DNA of 8,972 nt from Oscillospiraceae bacterium (GCA_031270785.1 JAISWM010000085.1:1-8972); one strand, 5' to 3'; counted from the first letter of the stretch, positions 1 through 6,397 are shown. Numbers and translations are program-made. The notes: a model not told the origin generated them from the letters alone.

Positions 1-303
1 TTAAAAGCTGTGGAAATAGTCAGAGACTTAAACGCGGACGAATTTACAAGAAAACGCGCCGAGATAAGAGAGAAATACTGGCGTGACTACAAAAGCAGCA
101 TCAAAGAAGCTGAAATAAGAGGTGAAGCTAGGGGCGAAGCTAGGGGCGAAGCTAGGGGCGAAGCTAGGGGCGAAGCTAAATTGGCCAAACGCGAAAGAGA
201 AATAGCTATAAAATTGATAAAAAAGAGCATGGAAGCGAGTTTTATATCTGAGACTACTAATTTATCAATCGAAGAGATAGAAGCCCTTAAAAGCGAAATA
301 TGA
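1..303 (+). CDS. C-terminal end of an Rpn-family recombination-promoting nuclease / PD-(D/E)XK transposase-like protein (5' partial)
   Basis: The reading frame is open from the first base, so the gene begins outside the window; the GTG at position 10 is unlikely to be the true start. About 100 C-terminal residues are seen. They comprise a basic helical stretch (RKRAEIREKYWRDYKSS), a four-fold GEAR repeat, a basic helix (KREREIAIKLIKKSM) and a closing helix pair (ISETTNLSIEEIEALKSEI). This architecture, a charged G-E-x-[RK] repeat followed by 'I..TGLS.EEI..L', is typical of the tail of Rpn/YhgA-like nucleases (PD-(D/E)XK nuclease family transposases), which cut DNA and promote RecA-independent recombination. 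The catalytic domain is not in the window, so activity cannot be judged. A 68-aa gene follows 40 bp downstream and may share its transcript. Confidence 0.72.
   Translation, partial: LKAVEIVRDLNADEFTRKRAEIREKYWRDYKSSIKEAEIRGEARGEARGEARGEARGEAKLAKREREIAIKLIKKSMEASFISETTNLSIEEIEALKSEI
124..177 (+). repeat. 12-bp in-frame tandem repeat (four full copies plus a half) encoding GEAR units
   Basis: The unit gaagctaggggc is repeated four times without a mismatch at 124-171, with a partial fifth copy at 172-177. Because the unit is 12 bp, copy-number change keeps the frame and only lengthens or shortens the charged linker. Perfect identity suggests recent expansion by slippage. Confidence 0.95.
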
Positions 304-343
304 GCAAAACAAACATATATAAATTTGAAGGAGTAATTAATTT

Positions 344-550
344 ATGATAAATGAGAATGAGAAAAAGCAATTGATGAAAGAAGTCGCTTTAAAATTAATG
401 AATGAATCCGGATGTTGGGATGAATTTAAACACGGTCTCGATGATGAGGATTCTTTCCTTGTGATAGTTATCAGCAGGGTAACGGGACTCACCATGGAAG
501 AAGTTGATGAAATAAGAAAAGACTATTTCAAAAAACTTGAAGAAGAATAA
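344..550 (+). CDS. Small acidic protein of unknown function, 68 aa, downstream of the Rpn-like gene
   Basis: I do not recognise this protein. It starts at an ATG with an AAGGAG ribosome-binding site at 328-333, ten bases upstream, and stops just before a strong terminator, so it looks genuinely expressed. It is acidic and predicted helical, with no signal peptide or membrane segment. Its last third (VISRVTGLTMEEVDEIRKDY) resembles the closing helices of the Rpn-like protein immediately upstream (FISETTNLSIEEIEALKS). It could be a small protein that shares the Rpn tail fold, an Rpn partner, or the relic of an Rpn-like gene. It lies in the same direction 40 bp after the Rpn stop codon, with no terminator between, which suggests a two-gene transcript. 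Confidence 0.6.
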   Translation: MINENEKKQLMKEVALKLMNESGCWDEFKHGLDDEDSFLVIVISRVTGLTMEEVDEIRKDYFKKLEEE

Positions 551-573
551 CTAAATCAAATATAAATTTTGAA

Positions 574-603
574 GGACACCTAATAAGTTAGGGTGTTCTT
601 TTT
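574..603 (+). terminator. Rho-independent terminator after the 68-aa gene
   Basis: GGACACCTAA pairs with TTAGGGTGTTC across a TAAG loop, with one bulged base and one G-T pair, followed at once by TTTTT. It lies 24 bp after the stop codon at 550. Confidence 0.85.
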
Positions 604-620
604 GTTTGGAGTGAATGCCT

Positions 621-761
621 ATGATTAGTATTTATCCCCCTTCAGAGACTTTGTTTGCCGATAACGGACTTAAGATTTTAAAGCCGCTCAAGGCCTTGAT
701 TTACAAGGAAGATAACAGCGATTACTACCTGGGTTGTATTAGATTTTATGTCGGCAGTTAA
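621..761 (+). pseudogene. 5' fragment of a phage tail / minor structural protein gene
   Basis: An ATG with GGAG at 608-611 opens a 46-codon frame beginning MISIYPPSETLFADNG and continuing LKILKPLKALIYKEDNSDYYL. This matches my recollection of the N-terminus of Firmicutes prophage tail proteins (phage minor structural / tail endopeptidase type), which are hundreds of residues long. After roughly residue 38 the sequence loses its phage character (GCIRFYVGS) and stops at 759-761. I read this as the intact 5' end of a phage tail gene joined to unrelated DNA near position 730. Expression as a 46-aa peptide is possible but unlikely to be functional. Confidence 0.55.
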
Positions 762-998
762 ATGTGGTGGCAAAGTGGAACAAATACAAGAATATTTTGC
801 TGTACCTTTAGAAGAGTATGTTTTAAATGCACAAGTGCTGAGCGTCCTCGGGCTCTTGCATTTGGAGTAAATGATGAAAATAGCCTAATTGGAATGGACT
901 TAGGAGAATTTATACCGGAATTAAAGCCACTTCTTGAAGAAGAGAAATTTGGAGTTTATGTGGTTATTGACGGCAAAATTGGTGTACGTCCAAGATAA
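748..998 (+). pseudogene. Frameshifted remnant of an unidentified coding sequence
   Basis: Two overlapping frames look like parts of one former protein. The first (748-870) reads KVEQIQEYFAVPLEEYVLNAQ before drifting to a stop. The second becomes protein-like only after about position 840 and ends at 998, reading RALAFGVNDENSLIGMDLGEF and then PELKPLLEEEKFGVYVVIDGK. The upstream half of the second frame is rich in Cys, Arg and Trp (MWWQSGTNTRIFCCTFRR) and looks like out-of-frame translation. A single indel around 825-845 would join the good halves. I do not recognise the family. No clear ribosome-binding site precedes either frame. Confidence 0.4.
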
Positions 999-1005
999 AA
1001 CGAAT

Positions 1006-1029
1006 GTCAAATATTTTGAGACATGACCC
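1006..1029 (+). repeat. Solo end of a family A palindromic element
   Basis: The sequence reads gtcaaatattttgagacatg followed by accc. This matches the right end of full family A elements (tcaattattttgagacatga followed by ccc). No matching left end or central hairpin lies upstream, so only one terminus remains. Confidence 0.7.
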
Positions 1030-1040
1030 ATTAATGAGTA

Positions 1041-1380
1041 TGCTTTTTTCAAGTGAAACAACTATAATGCCATTGAAAAATGTCTGATTTTTTCCACTAT
1101 CTTCCCCTACCGGCGGGAAGACAGCTTATTCATATGGCATTTTTCAAAAGAAACAGCTATAATACCTTTGAAAAGTGTTTAATTTTCCCACTTTCTTCCC
1201 GCCTACCGGCGGGAAGATGACTTACTCATATGGCATTTTTCAAAAGAAACAACTATAATGCCCTTGAAAAATGTCTGATTTTTTCCACTATCTTCCCCTA
1301 CCGGCGGGAAGATAGCTTACTCATATGGCATTTTTCAAAAGAAACAGCTATAATACCTTTGAAAAGTGTTTAATTTGTTA
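1041..1380. repeat. Tandem array of ~95-bp family B-related palindromic units in two alternating subtypes
   Basis: The junction word CTATAAT recurs at 1062, 1157, 1253 and 1348, giving units of 95, 96 and 95 bp and a truncated fourth unit. Each unit carries TTGAAAA(A/G)TGT near its start, a GC-rich hairpin in the middle (in the second unit CTTCCCGCC at 1195-1203 pairs perfectly with GGCGGGAAG at 1208-1216) and GGCATTTTTCAAAAGAAACA at its end. Junctions alternate between ACTATAATGCC and GCTATAATACC, and units 1 and 3 resemble each other more than unit 2. The true period is therefore a ~191-bp dimer. The array fills the otherwise gene-free stretch before glnS. No open reading frame is supported in it. 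Confidence 0.9.
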
Positions 1381-1445
1381 TATAGCTGATGCCTTTGAAA
1401 AATGCCTGTTTTTTCACTTTTGTTTTTTGTAGAGCAACAGCTATA
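1381..1445. mobile_element. Short family B element with TATAGCTG terminal inverted repeats
   Basis: The left end TATAGCTGATGCC and the reverse complement of the right end (TATAGCTGTTGCTC) match as terminal inverted repeats of about 12 bp. It is only 65 bp long and lacks the GC-rich central hairpin of the larger copies. It abuts the tandem array on one side and the glnS ribosome-binding site on the other. Confidence 0.7.
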
Positions 1446-1447
1446 TA
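1420..1447 (+). promoter_or_regulatory. Possible glnS promoter, with the -10 box inside a family B terminal repeat
   Basis: TTGTTT (1420-1425) and TATATA (1442-1447) are separated by 16 bp. The -10 lies in the right terminal repeat of the element at 1381-1445. No better promoter is visible between the array and the glnS start. The match to consensus is only moderate. Confidence 0.4.
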
Positions 1448-1472
1448 TTAAAAAGTGAAGGAGTGATATAAA

Positions 1473-3140
1473 ATGGAAAATGAAAATTCAAGTAATTTTA
1501 TATATGATTTTATTAAAGAGGATATATCGGAAAAAGGAAGATTTTATGGAAAAACCGTACATACAAGGTTTCCACCTGAACCTAACGGGCACCTTCATAT
1601 AGGGCACGCTAAAGCGATTTGTATAGGTTTTGGAATGGCTAAAAATTTTTGCGGGGTATGTAATTTAAGAATGGATGACACAAATCCCACTAAGGAAAAT
1701 ACTACATATGTTGAGTCTATAAAAGAGGATATAAAATGGCTTGGATTTGATTGGGGCGACAGGTTCTATTATGCTTCGGACTATTTTGAGAAAATGTACG
1801 AATTTGCTTGCCGTCTCATAAAAAAAGGTTTAGCCTATGTGTGCCGATTATCAGCCGAAGAAGTTAAAAAAAACAGGGGAGATTTAAAAAATCCGGGAAT
1901 AAGCCATCATCGGGACAGACCAATAAAAGAAAGTTTGGATCTATTTAAACGAATGAGAGATGGTGAATTTGAAGACGGCAGTATGACGCTTAGAGCAAAA
2001 ATTGATTTATCTTCCGGAAATTTTAATATGAGAGACCCCGTACTTTACAGAATAACCAAATCTCATCATCATAATACCGGTGATAAATGGTGTATATACC
2101 CAATGTATGATTATGCTCATCCTATAGAGGACGCTCTGGAAGGAATTACACATTCTCTTTGTTCTTTAGAGTTTGAAGATCATCGCCCGCTCTATGATTG
2201 GGTAGTTAATAATATTGACTGCGAGTCTAAACCAAGGCAAATAGAATTCGCAAGACTTAATTTAAATTACACAGTTATGAGTAAAAGAAAACTCAGAAAG
2301 CTCGTTGAAAGTAAAGTTGTATCGGGGTGGGATGACCCCAGAATGCCAACGATCAGCGGGCTTAGAAGGCGTGGTTATACGCCTGAATCGATACGTAATT
2401 TTTGTGACAGAATAGGAGTATCCAAAGCCGCAAGTACAGTCGATTATAGTTTTTTAGAGCATTGCTTACGGGAAGACCTCAATATAAGAGCAAATAGAGC
2501 TATGGCAGTGCTCAAGCCGCTCAAACTTATTATAACAAATTATCCCAAAGACAAAACAGAAGAATTTGAAATAGAAAATAACCCTAACGACAAGTCAATG
2601 GGCAAAAGAGTTATTACGTTTTCAAGAGAAATATATATTGAAAAAACAGATTTTATGGAAAATCCCGCAAAAGGGTATTTCAGACTCTTTCCAAACGGCG
2701 AAGTAAGACTAAAATCAACGTATATAGTTAAATGTACGGGATGTAAAAAGGATGAATCCGGAGAAGTAGTGGAAGTTTTTGCGGAATATGATGAGGAGAG
2801 CCGCGGTGGAACAGCGTCTGACGGAAGAAAAATAAAAAGTACAATTCATTGGGTGGATTCAAAAAATTCTTTAGATGGTGAAGTAAGGCTTTACACGAAT
2901 TTATTTACAGCTCCAAACCCCGAAGCGAACGGAGATGATTTTATAAACAATATTAATCCTGGTTCTTTGCAAATTCTTAAGGGATGTAAATTTGAAAATT
3001 CTCTGAAATGTGCTAAGATTTTGCAACCGTATCAGTTTATGAGAACGGGATATTTTTGTTTAGACCGAGAAAGTACCGAAAAAATATTGATTTTTAATAG
3101 ATCTGTACTTTTAAAAGATGGTTTTAAGGAAGCGAATTGA
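1473..3140 (+). CDS. glnS: Glutaminyl-tRNA synthetase
   Basis: Class I aminoacyl-tRNA synthetase that attaches glutamine to tRNA-Gln in the cytoplasm. The 555-aa length is almost that of the E. coli enzyme. The nucleotide-binding motif [18 protein letters not shown] places HIGH at residues 42-45, and the KMSKS-equivalent VMSKRKL has its MSK at 269-271. The family-specific stretches [10 protein letters not shown] (67-76), [20 protein letters not shown] and [19 protein letters not shown] are all present, and the C-terminal anticodon-binding beta-barrel runs to the end ([20 protein letters not shown]). No key residue is missing. The ATG is preceded by GAAGGAG at 1457-1463, nine bases upstream. 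The gene appears monocistronic, with repeat elements before it and an IS remnant after it. No clear terminator follows. Having GlnRS means this organism need not rely only on the GatCAB amidation route common in Bacillota. Confidence 0.97.
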   Translation: MENENSSNFIYDFIKEDISEKGRFYGKTVHTRFPPEPNGHLHIGHAKAICIGFGMAKNFCGVCNLRMDDTNPTKENTTYVESIKEDIKWLGFDWGDRFYYASDYFEKMYEFACRLIKKGLAYVCRLSAEEVKKNRGDLKNPGISHHRDRPIKESLDLFKRMRDGEFEDGSMTLRAKIDLSSGNFNMRDPVLYRITKSHHHNTGDKWCIYPMYDYAHPIEDALEGITHSLCSLEFEDHRPLYDWVVNNIDCESKPRQIEFARLNLNYTVMSKRKLRKLVESKVVSGWDDPRMPTISGLRRRGYTPESIRNFCDRIGVSKAASTVDYSFLEHCLREDLNIRANRAMAVLKPLKLIITNYPKDKTEEFEIENNPNDKSMGKRVITFSREIYIEKTDFMENPAKGYFRLFPNGEVRLKSTYIVKCTGCKKDESGEVVEVFAEYDEESRGGTASDGRKIKSTIHWVDSKNSLDGEVRLYTNLFTAPNPEANGDDFINNINPGSLQILKGCKFENSLKCAKILQPYQFMRTGYFCLDRESTEKILIFNRSVLLKDGFKEAN

Positions 3141-3182
3141 TTCATCAATTTAAAAACGAAAGGATTTTTTTAATATAGCGCT

Positions 3183-3286
3183 TTAACTTTTAGTAGTCAT
3201 GTAACCACAATGCTCGAACCAACCCAAAATATCAGATGAAGAAACCCAATCAAACGTTGAATTAATAGCTTTTTCTAATGCTTCGC
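3183..3286 (-). pseudogene. C-terminal remnant of an IS630-family transposase
   Basis: The minus-strand reading ends EALEKAINSTFDWVSSSDIL, then GWFEHCGYMTTKS and a stop. An 'EAI...L..I...DI..WF.HCGY' ending is characteristic of IS630 (DDE, Tc1/mariner-like) transposases. Upstream of this tail the frame runs straight into a family A palindromic element (3287-3375) and nothing transposase-like is found beyond it, so the catalytic DDE domain is gone. Four bases beyond the stop codon, on the glnS side, is TATAGCG (3174-3180). It may be the outer end of the former IS, since IS630 elements target TA and end close to the transposase stop. The remnant cannot be active. Confidence 0.65.
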
Positions 3287-3375
3287 GGGTTGTGGGCCAA
3301 ATTAATTGATAATATCTTTTCCCCCCGCCTATGGCGGGGGGAAAAGAAGGGACTTCAATTATTTGGGACATGACC
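3287..3375. mobile_element. Family A palindromic MITE-like element, copy 1
   Basis: The element begins GGGTTGTGGGCCAAATTAATTGA and ends TTCAATTATTTGGGACATG followed by ACC; the two ends are imperfect inverted repeats. In the centre CTTTTCCCCCCGCC (3316-3329) pairs perfectly with GGCGGGGGGAAAAG (3333-3346) around a TAT loop, a 14-bp stem. It joins the truncated end of the IS630 transposase remnant. It has no coding capacity of its own, although frames read through it in several copies. Confidence 0.8.
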
Positions 3376-3420
3376 AAATTTTTGTTGGCTTTACTATTAA
3401 TATTAGACTTTTTGATCGTT

Positions 3421-3444
3421 TATATATTTTTAAGGACATGGCCC
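3421..3444. repeat. Degenerate half-end of a family A element
   Basis: The sequence tatatttttaaggacatggc followed by cc resembles the right end of family A (tcaattattttgagacatga followed by ccc). It lies 8 bp beyond the stop codon of the minus-strand protease-like gene. Between 3376 and 3420 I see nothing recognisable. Confidence 0.4.
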
Positions 3445-3452
3445 AGAAAGAC

Positions 3453-5954
3453 TTACTGACGGACAAATGTAATCACATTTTCATTGCTTTCGCTGGGCAC
3501 TGTTACCCAATTATTTTCGGTTAGATATGTTGTAAGTTCGTCTACCCAAGCGTTTTCTACAACCTCTTTATTTATGACTATTTTTTGGGCATCTTCTATA
3601 CCAAGTTTTCCGTGAAATTGAAGTTCAAAATAGTTTGAATTAGCTAATATGTGTATTTTTGCTACAAACCAATTATACTCTTTTGCTGTTCTGGCACCAA
3701 GTATTCTCCGGTACACATCTAAACAATTATTAGGATTGCAAGTCATAATTGCATCATAACAATCATTTATTCTCTGTGGGATAGCCCCCACTTTATTATC
3801 AAAGTCAAGGTCAACTAAAAATGAAATTTTTGGATCAGTTACCATGCTAGCTATCCTATCTGACATAGGGGATTTTATACTATCTCCAAATGTTATGGTT
3901 GTTTTCGTTTTTACTTTTTCTTTGTCTAAAATCACTATAACTCCACCATAGTTGCTTACATTATTGTTGTTTATGCAACCGATTTTTTTACCTGCTATAC
4001 AAGCTTGTATTTGTTCTTTTCGTGTCCGTATGTCTAAGCCCACGTTTGACAAACATAGATATCCAAATTTTTCGTAATGACTTTTATTATCGCCATACAG
4101 AAAGGGGCAGCCAAATAATCTGTGGCTTGTATTTTCTCGCACTGCATCTCTATCGCGGCCAGCCGCTGTCGAATGTTCTCCTACCCCAAATCTATTTTTT
4201 ATTTCTCCATCGCTAAATATAGGTTTAACTGCTTGGGGTGTGACTTGCACAGCAAAATAATTTGCGTCGCTGTCTATCATTTGTTTTAAAAAATTTTCGA
4301 TCAAATTTATTTTTCGACGCAGTTCTGCGTCATTGCCTATTGCCGCATAAATTTGTTCAAGTCGTGCTCTTTCGTGTGAAGCAAAATTTCTTAAAGTAAC
4401 AGGAATTTCACCGGATACATCTAACTCAGGAATACGTAATTCAGTCGCCGCCATACTACCATCGAGTAATTCTATACTTTTTAAAATTTGGCTAAAATCG
4501 CTTAGTTCTATTGCTAATTTTTCGGTTTCACTCGTATGTGTTCTTAGATAAGTTCCATCGACTCGTTTGATGTATTTTATGCCGGGCAGCGCGTTATCTG
4601 ACTCTCCTCCCCGAGTCATCATTGCGTCGGGTATCATTTTTCCTCTGAATGGGTCCACAAGGTCTATAAATTTGTAATTCCCCACTTTTCTGCATCCTAC
4701 AACGGCATACGCATGTTGACCAGGCATAGGCACACGCGCACAATTTTTAAAAACTGCAACTGCGGGTTTATCGCTGTCTAGATAAGCTTTTATATAATCG
4801 AAAAGTTGTAGGTCCTTCTCGTCATATTTTTGATTAAGTTTATCCTGATACACTGAATTCGGATCGATTTCGATAATGTCGCATACTTTTTTTTCAACTG
4901 CTCTACATCCCAGTAAATTCATAAAAGTTAAATAAGAAAATCCCATATCTATATCTCGAGGTTTGCTCTTAAATTTTTCCGAATCCTTACGGAAGGCATC
5001 ATAATGCTTTCTCCGTTTCTCTAGTGTTAAACCGTTATAATATATACTCGAATTTTTACGATTGAACTCCCCTATACTGTACGCCTTTTTGATTATTTCT
5101 ACCCAAAATACGGAATAATCCAAAGAGTTCTTCGCAATTAGATCATTTACCCACACTTTTATGTATTTAGGCTTAAAACCTATTACTTGTCCGGAATCAT
5201 CACTGTCTAAATCGTATAATCTAACTACGACCCAACCGCTTCCTAAATTTTTCATCATGCTGCATATAAATGCCGGATTACATTTAGCCAATGAGAGTAG
5301 CGCACTTAGCAAGTAACAAGTTTCTTCACCACATTGTTTTATATCTGATGCATCTGGAACATGGGCAAACAACGGATATGTGTTAAATCCCCCAACTCGC
5401 TGTTCTCGGTCGTCTTGGATAAGTTCAGCAGGATCAGGAATAGATAAATTTCCATTCACTAAATCTATTAGACCTGTTGGATTTTCAACTTTTGGGATAA
5501 GTGCAGCAGAATCAGGAATAGGTAAATTTCCATGCACTAGGTCTGTTGGATTTTCAACTTTTTGGGTAAGTTCAGCAGGATCAGGAATAGATAAATTTCC
5601 ATGCGCTAGATCTGTTGGATTTTCACCTTTTTGAATAAATTCATCAGGATCAGGAATAGATAAATTTCCATGCGCTAGATCTGTTGGATTTTCAACTTCT
5701 GTTGGATTTTCAGCTTTTGGGATAAGTTCAGTTGGATTTTTATGAACTAAATCTGACTTATCAGTTAACCCACGGTATAATATATAAATCAAAGAACCTA
5801 ATCCAGTAACTACACTAGCAGGGAATATGCTTCTTTTGGCATAACTTTTTGTGGTTTGCCAATTTACGCTTTTAACAGTATTAATATTTTGAGAAAATAT
5901 ACCTACTGCAAAAGAAGCTATCATTAAAAATTTAGCAAAACTATTCTTTTTCAT
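3453..5954 (-). CDS. Exported calpain-like (family C2) cysteine protease with N-terminal repeats and an uncharacterised C-terminal domain, 833 aa
   Basis: Residues 1-21 form a signal-like hydrophobic segment (KKNSFAKFLMIASFAVGIF), and 44-60 are a second hydrophobic, possibly membrane-spanning stretch. Residues 88-182 hold four ~23-aa repeats (ENPTDLxHGNLSIPDPAELxQK). From about 200 the sequence follows the calpain catalytic pattern. KQCGEETCYLLSALLSLA places Q207 six residues before C213, as in calpain Q-x5-C; GWVVVRLYD and VFWVEIIKKAY (283-293) match the family; GQHAYAVVG supplies H414. The calpain N-P-W motif is replaced by VDPF (D434). Residues ~560-833 form a separate domain that I do not firmly recognise. 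A good promoter lies at 5999-6027, but the ribosome-binding site is weak (AAAGAAAG, well upstream of the ATG). It is divergent from the lipoprotein gene at 6398. Protease assignment is by motif only; the substrate is unknown. Confidence 0.72.
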   Translation of the reverse strand: MKKNSFAKFLMIASFAVGIFSQNINTVKSVNWQTTKSYAKRSIFPASVVTGLGSLIYILYRGLTDKSDLVHKNPTELIPKAENPTEVENPTDLAHGNLSIPDPDEFIQKGENPTDLAHGNLSIPDPAELTQKVENPTDLVHGNLPIPDSAALIPKVENPTGLIDLVNGNLSIPDPAELIQDDREQRVGGFNTYPLFAHVPDASDIKQCGEETCYLLSALLSLAKCNPAFICSMMKNLGSGWVVVRLYDLDSDDSGQVIGFKPKYIKVWVNDLIAKNSLDYSVFWVEIIKKAYSIGEFNRKNSSIYYNGLTLEKRRKHYDAFRKDSEKFKSKPRDIDMGFSYLTFMNLLGCRAVEKKVCDIIEIDPNSVYQDKLNQKYDEKDLQLFDYIKAYLDSDKPAVAVFKNCARVPMPGQHAYAVVGCRKVGNYKFIDLVDPFRGKMIPDAMMTRGGESDNALPGIKYIKRVDGTYLRTHTSETEKLAIELSDFSQILKSIELLDGSMAATELRIPELDVSGEIPVTLRNFASHERARLEQIYAAIGNDAELRRKINLIENFLKQMIDSDANYFAVQVTPQAVKPIFSDGEIKNRFGVGEHSTAAGRDRDAVRENTSHRLFGCPFLYGDNKSHYEKFGYLCLSNVGLDIRTRKEQIQACIAGKKIGCINNNNVSNYGGVIVILDKEKVKTKTTITFGDSIKSPMSDRIASMVTDPKISFLVDLDFDNKVGAIPQRINDCYDAIMTCNPNNCLDVYRRILGARTAKEYNWFVAKIHILANSNYFELQFHGKLGIEDAQKIVINKEVVENAWVDELTTYLTENNWVTVPSESNENVITFVRQ
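5409..5693 (-). repeat. Four in-frame ~69-78-bp repeats encoding ENPTDL..GNLSIPDP units
   Basis: The units correspond to residues 88-110, 111-133, 134-156 and 157-182 of the 833-aa protein. The first three are exactly 69 bp; the fourth has a 9-bp insertion. Shorter decayed traces (KNPTELIPKA, ENPTEV) precede them at residues 72-87. The repeats are acidic and proline-containing, suggesting an extended stalk between the membrane and the protease domain. Confidence 0.92.
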
Positions 5955-5998
5955 ACAACAATACGTTCTTTCTTTAATTTAAATTCAGTCACATATTA

Positions 5999-6027
5999 AT
6001 TATATACTAAAAATTTGTTTGCGTCAA
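5999..6027 (-). promoter_or_regulatory. Sigma70-type promoter of the calpain-like gene
   Basis: On the minus strand TTGACG (6022-6027) and a perfect TATAAT (5999-6004) are separated by 17 bp. The expected transcription start lies about 35-40 bp before the ATG at 5954. It sits just outside the family A element that begins at 6039. Confidence 0.8.
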
Positions 6028-6038
6028 GTGCTCAAATT

Positions 6039-6227
6039 GGGTCATGTCTTAAAATAGTTGAAACTTCTCTTTTTTTCCGCGAATTGGCGGGGGGGAAAAT
6101 ATTATTAACTATAGCTGTTACGATTTAAAGCAGCCCTCAAAAGTAAATTTACCCGTGTACTTTCTCCCAGCCGACGGCTGGGAGAAAGTCATAAAAATCA
6201 GACGCTTTTATAATTTGTCTCACAACC
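6039..6227. mobile_element. Family A element, copy 2, interrupted by a family B element
   Basis: The left part is GGGTCATGTCTTAAAATAGTTGA running to ATATTATTAAC at 6109. The right end TAATTTGTCTCACAACC resumes at 6211-6227. Removing 6110-6210 restores a normal ~88-bp family A element (ATTATTAAC joined to TAATTTG). The central hairpin is degenerate (CCGC...GCGG). Confidence 0.8.
6110..6210. mobile_element. Family B element inserted at a TA site inside family A copy 2
   Basis: It starts TATAGCTGTTACG at 6110. The centre is a perfect 14-bp stem, ACTTTCTCCCAGCC (6159-6172) with GGCTGGGAGAAAGT (6176-6189). Compared with the inverted copy at 8615-8731, the right end lacks about 14 bp (CAAGCGAAACAGCT), leaving GACGCTTTTATAATTTG. 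It is therefore a terminally deleted copy that can no longer be mobilised by ordinary end recognition. Confidence 0.82.
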
Positions 6228-6283
6228 ACATTTTTAAATGATTTTTGCTATATATTTAGACTTTTAAACATTGACCCTTAATT

Positions 6284-6317
6284 ATCAGGTTGGCAAAATT
6301 ACCAGCCTGATATTTTT
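6284..6317 (+). terminator. Rho-independent terminator without an adjacent upstream gene
   Basis: ATCAGGTTGG pairs with CCAGCCTGAT (10 bp, one G-T pair) around CAAAATTA, followed by ATTTTTAATTTT. There is no plus-strand gene between glnS and here, so it may be left from a lost gene or may insulate the lipoprotein promoter at 6332. Confidence 0.75.
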
Positions 6318-6331
6318 AATTTTAAATTGTG

Positions 6332-6360
6332 TTGATATTTTATTATTTAAGTGTTACAAT
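6332..6360 (+). promoter_or_regulatory. Sigma70-type promoter of the lipoprotein gene
   Basis: TTGATA (6332-6337) and TACAAT (6355-6360) are separated by exactly 17 bp. The ATG at 6398 follows, with AGAGG at 6386-6390 as ribosome-binding site. Confidence 0.75.
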
Positions 6361-6397
6361 TAAATAAAACATAAACATAATATAAAGAGGTCAATCA

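Noticed and set aside
762..998. Intact 78-aa gene
   Set aside because: Only its second half looks like protein. The N-terminal half is Cys/Trp/Arg-rich out-of-frame translation and lacks a ribosome-binding site, so it is listed as part of a frameshifted remnant.
1041..1380. CRISPR-like regular repeats
   Set aside because: The period is ~95 bp and the whole unit, including the would-be spacers, is conserved, with a palindrome in each unit. There are no unique spacers.
3183..3377. Complete 64-aa minus-strand gene
   Set aside because: Its first ~25 residues are translation of a family A element (the same QLIWPTTR peptide appears at copy 4); only the tail is transposase-derived.
5380..5634. Plus-strand ORF opposite the repeat region of the calpain-like gene
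   Set aside because: It is the antisense shadow of the in-frame repeats and has no initiation signals.
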